Positions 63,016 to 64,000 of a stretch of DNA of 64,000 nt are shown in pieces; the stretch's first letter is position 1; every line of letters begins with the position of its first letter. Both the position numbers and the translations under genes were made by a program. Source of the DNA: Pseudomonas corrugata (lineage in GTDB: Bacteria > Pseudomonadota > Gammaproteobacteria > Pseudomonadales > Pseudomonadaceae); NCBI RefSeq assembly GCF_001269905.1, contig NZ_LHVK01000025.1, positions 1 to 64,000 of the forward strand, given 5' to 3'. A model generated the notes under the pieces. That model did no database searches, was not told the origin of the DNA, and saw nothing but the letters and a program-made list of their open reading frames with translations.

Positions 63016-63834
63016 TCACCCTTGCTTGCGGCGGTTGAAGCGCTTTCGCAGCACCTCCTTGCGATGTTCGCCCAGGTATTGCTCGATGTCCGACCTGAAC
63101 TCTTCGTAACGAGCCGGGTTGAACGTCACAAAGGATTTACCGCGAAAGATTTCCCGCGCCGACGATTGCCAGTTCACGAAAAGAACCCCGCCGTTATTCG
63201 AGGTTCCGGTCTGCCTTATGGAGGCAGACGAGGCAATCAGGATACCGTTGGCCAACTGCTCGCAGGGAATGACGGAGAGACGGGCGCCCTCGGGCGTCTT
63301 GACCTGGCTGTTGTACAGATTGAGGGTTTGCTTATCCTGCTTCAGCCCGTCAATCGTGGTGTTCACCACCGCACCGAGCACCGACGCTGCCGGGACACTG
63401 GCTTTCACCCCATCGATGATTCCCTTGACGATGTCGCTGATCACGAAGTCCATGTCTACGCGCTGGGAACGCTCGGAGTAGCGGGTGTAGCCGTCATCGG
63501 CAACGAAACATCCGAGGTCATGCAGACACCGGATAAACGCGTCATACCACGCCAAGGTGTTCTTGCCGCCAGGTACTTCAAAGTTGGCCTCCATGATGGC
63601 CATGGTCATCAGGTTCTCCATGATCGCCATGTTGGTGAGCGACATGTTGGCGCCGTAGCCTACCAGCGCGTTTCCCAACATCAGCGCGTCCAGGTCCTGG
63701 GTCGGGCTGTCCTGCAGTGCAGCGGACCGACGCATACGCCGGCCGGCAGAGACCAGCGCCTTGCGCCTGTTGATGCGTGCACCGATCAGCTCAATACTCT
63801 GCTCGACACTTACTTCACTTTCAAACTGTTCCAT
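63016..63834 (-). CDS. hypothetical protein, unrecognised family
   Basis: A 272-residue protein with no signal peptide. The N-terminal third is helical and charged, with a methionine- and leucine-rich stretch (about 48-85, containing MSLTNMAIMENLMTMAIM). The middle contains SVPAASVLGAVVNTTIDGL (about 145-163), and the C-terminus is basic (RKRFNRRKQG). I do not recognise the family. A weak Shine-Dalgarno (GGGAAG) lies upstream. The adjacent 63835-64000 is AT-richer than its surroundings, suggesting accessory DNA. It converges with the MarC gene. Confidence 0.6.
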   Translation of the reverse strand: MEQFESEVSVEQSIELIGARINRRKALVSAGRRMRRSAALQDSPTQDLDALMLGNALVGYGANMSLTNMAIMENLMTMAIMEANFEVPGGKNTLAWYDAFIRCLHDLGCFVADDGYTRYSERSQRVDMDFVISDIVKGIIDGVKASVPAASVLGAVVNTTIDGLKQDKQTLNLYNSQVKTPEGARLSVIPCEQLANGILIASSASIRQTGTSNNGGVLFVNWQSSAREIFRGKSFVTFNPARYEEFRSDIEQYLGEHRKEVLRKRFNRRKQG

Positions 63835-64000
63835 ATATAACTTCCCTGGTTATGTAATGACCACTCCTGCGATCAAACAGCAATCTAATTTACCCTTCAG
63901 GCAAACTGCAACTTTCAGCTTATTGCAACATATTTAGCTCTTCTCACCCCCCCGACAAACATCCGGATTTAAATCAACCCATCCACTCACTTGAATTCAC
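63835..64000. other. AT-richer intergenic end of window
   Basis: About 165 bp upstream of the last gene, visibly less GC-rich than the rest of the window. It contains the promoter region of the hypothetical gene; no other feature is seen before the window ends. Confidence 0.4.

Overview
The window looks like a chromosomal segment of a Pseudomonas of the fluorescens complex. The signs are dense GC-rich coding on both strands, Pseudomonas REP/REPIN palindromes in many gene gaps, and gene order that, from memory, matches P. aeruginosa in two blocks (bauC-bauA-bauR and purine deaminases near PA0130-PA0148; RIO kinase to retS/marC near PA4780-PA4857). Most of it is core genome with small accessory insertions.

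Layout. 1-590: upstream half of an rRNA operon that reads leftwards out of the window (boxA and three tandem promoters). 0.6-5.9 kb: beta-alanine/omega-amino acid catabolism (bauC, bauA, divergent bauR), a TetR regulator and a YigZ protein. 6.2-14 kb: MerR/SDR locus, 8-oxoguanine deaminase, Ca2+/H+ antiporter, adenine deaminase, MFS transporter and ArsR regulator. 14.3-18 kb: LysR/alcohol dehydrogenase pair, a small protein and a Bcr/CflA exporter. 18-21.7 kb: copper homeostasis (copZ, a small exported protein, copA, cueR) with two CueR-type operators, followed by a four-unit tandem REPIN array. 22.4-29 kb: RIO kinase, AraC/SBF-like transporter, and a thiolase / high-molecular-weight FabG / MaoC acyl-CoA set. 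29-31.9 kb: two DUF4136 lipoproteins, cmoM, a MazG-like protein and a small membrane protein.

31.9-33.5 kb holds a striking tandem duplication: two almost identical DUF6124-type genes. Each is preceded by a ~330 bp leader whose outer parts are nearly identical but whose inner ~170 bp differ in sequence while keeping the same set of hairpins, with a coordinated change at three positions. 34.9-37 kb: an orphan short VgrG with a DUF4123 adaptor and no effector. 37.28-37.44 kb: a ~157 bp IS4-like MITE with an 11 bp target duplication and a REPIN inside.

37.5-48.4 kb is core: speA, yciH, Nudix, DUF2333, the diguanylate cyclase gcbA, the chemoreceptor ctpL, aroQ, accB and accC. Between accC and prmA sits a 1316-residue protein (48432-52382). 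I read it as a dermonecrotic-toxin-like large protein whose C-terminal domain resembles the CheD/CNF1/BLF1 glutamine deamidase fold (Cys1140, His1157). This is my main candidate for an undescribed system. 52.6-63 kb: prmA, a zinc-ribbon DUF3426 protein, dusB-fis, purH, purD, the hybrid sensor retS and a MarC-family protein. The window closes with an unrecognised 272-residue protein on the minus strand.

Functionally the window joins housekeeping metabolism (fatty acid and purine synthesis, shikimate, polyamine), c-di-GMP and Gac/Rsm-linked signalling (gcbA, retS), copper export, and several accessory elements (toxin, orphan VgrG, duplicated leader/DUF6124 units, REPINs, MITE). No rRNA or tRNA gene body, CRISPR array or intact transposase gene was found.
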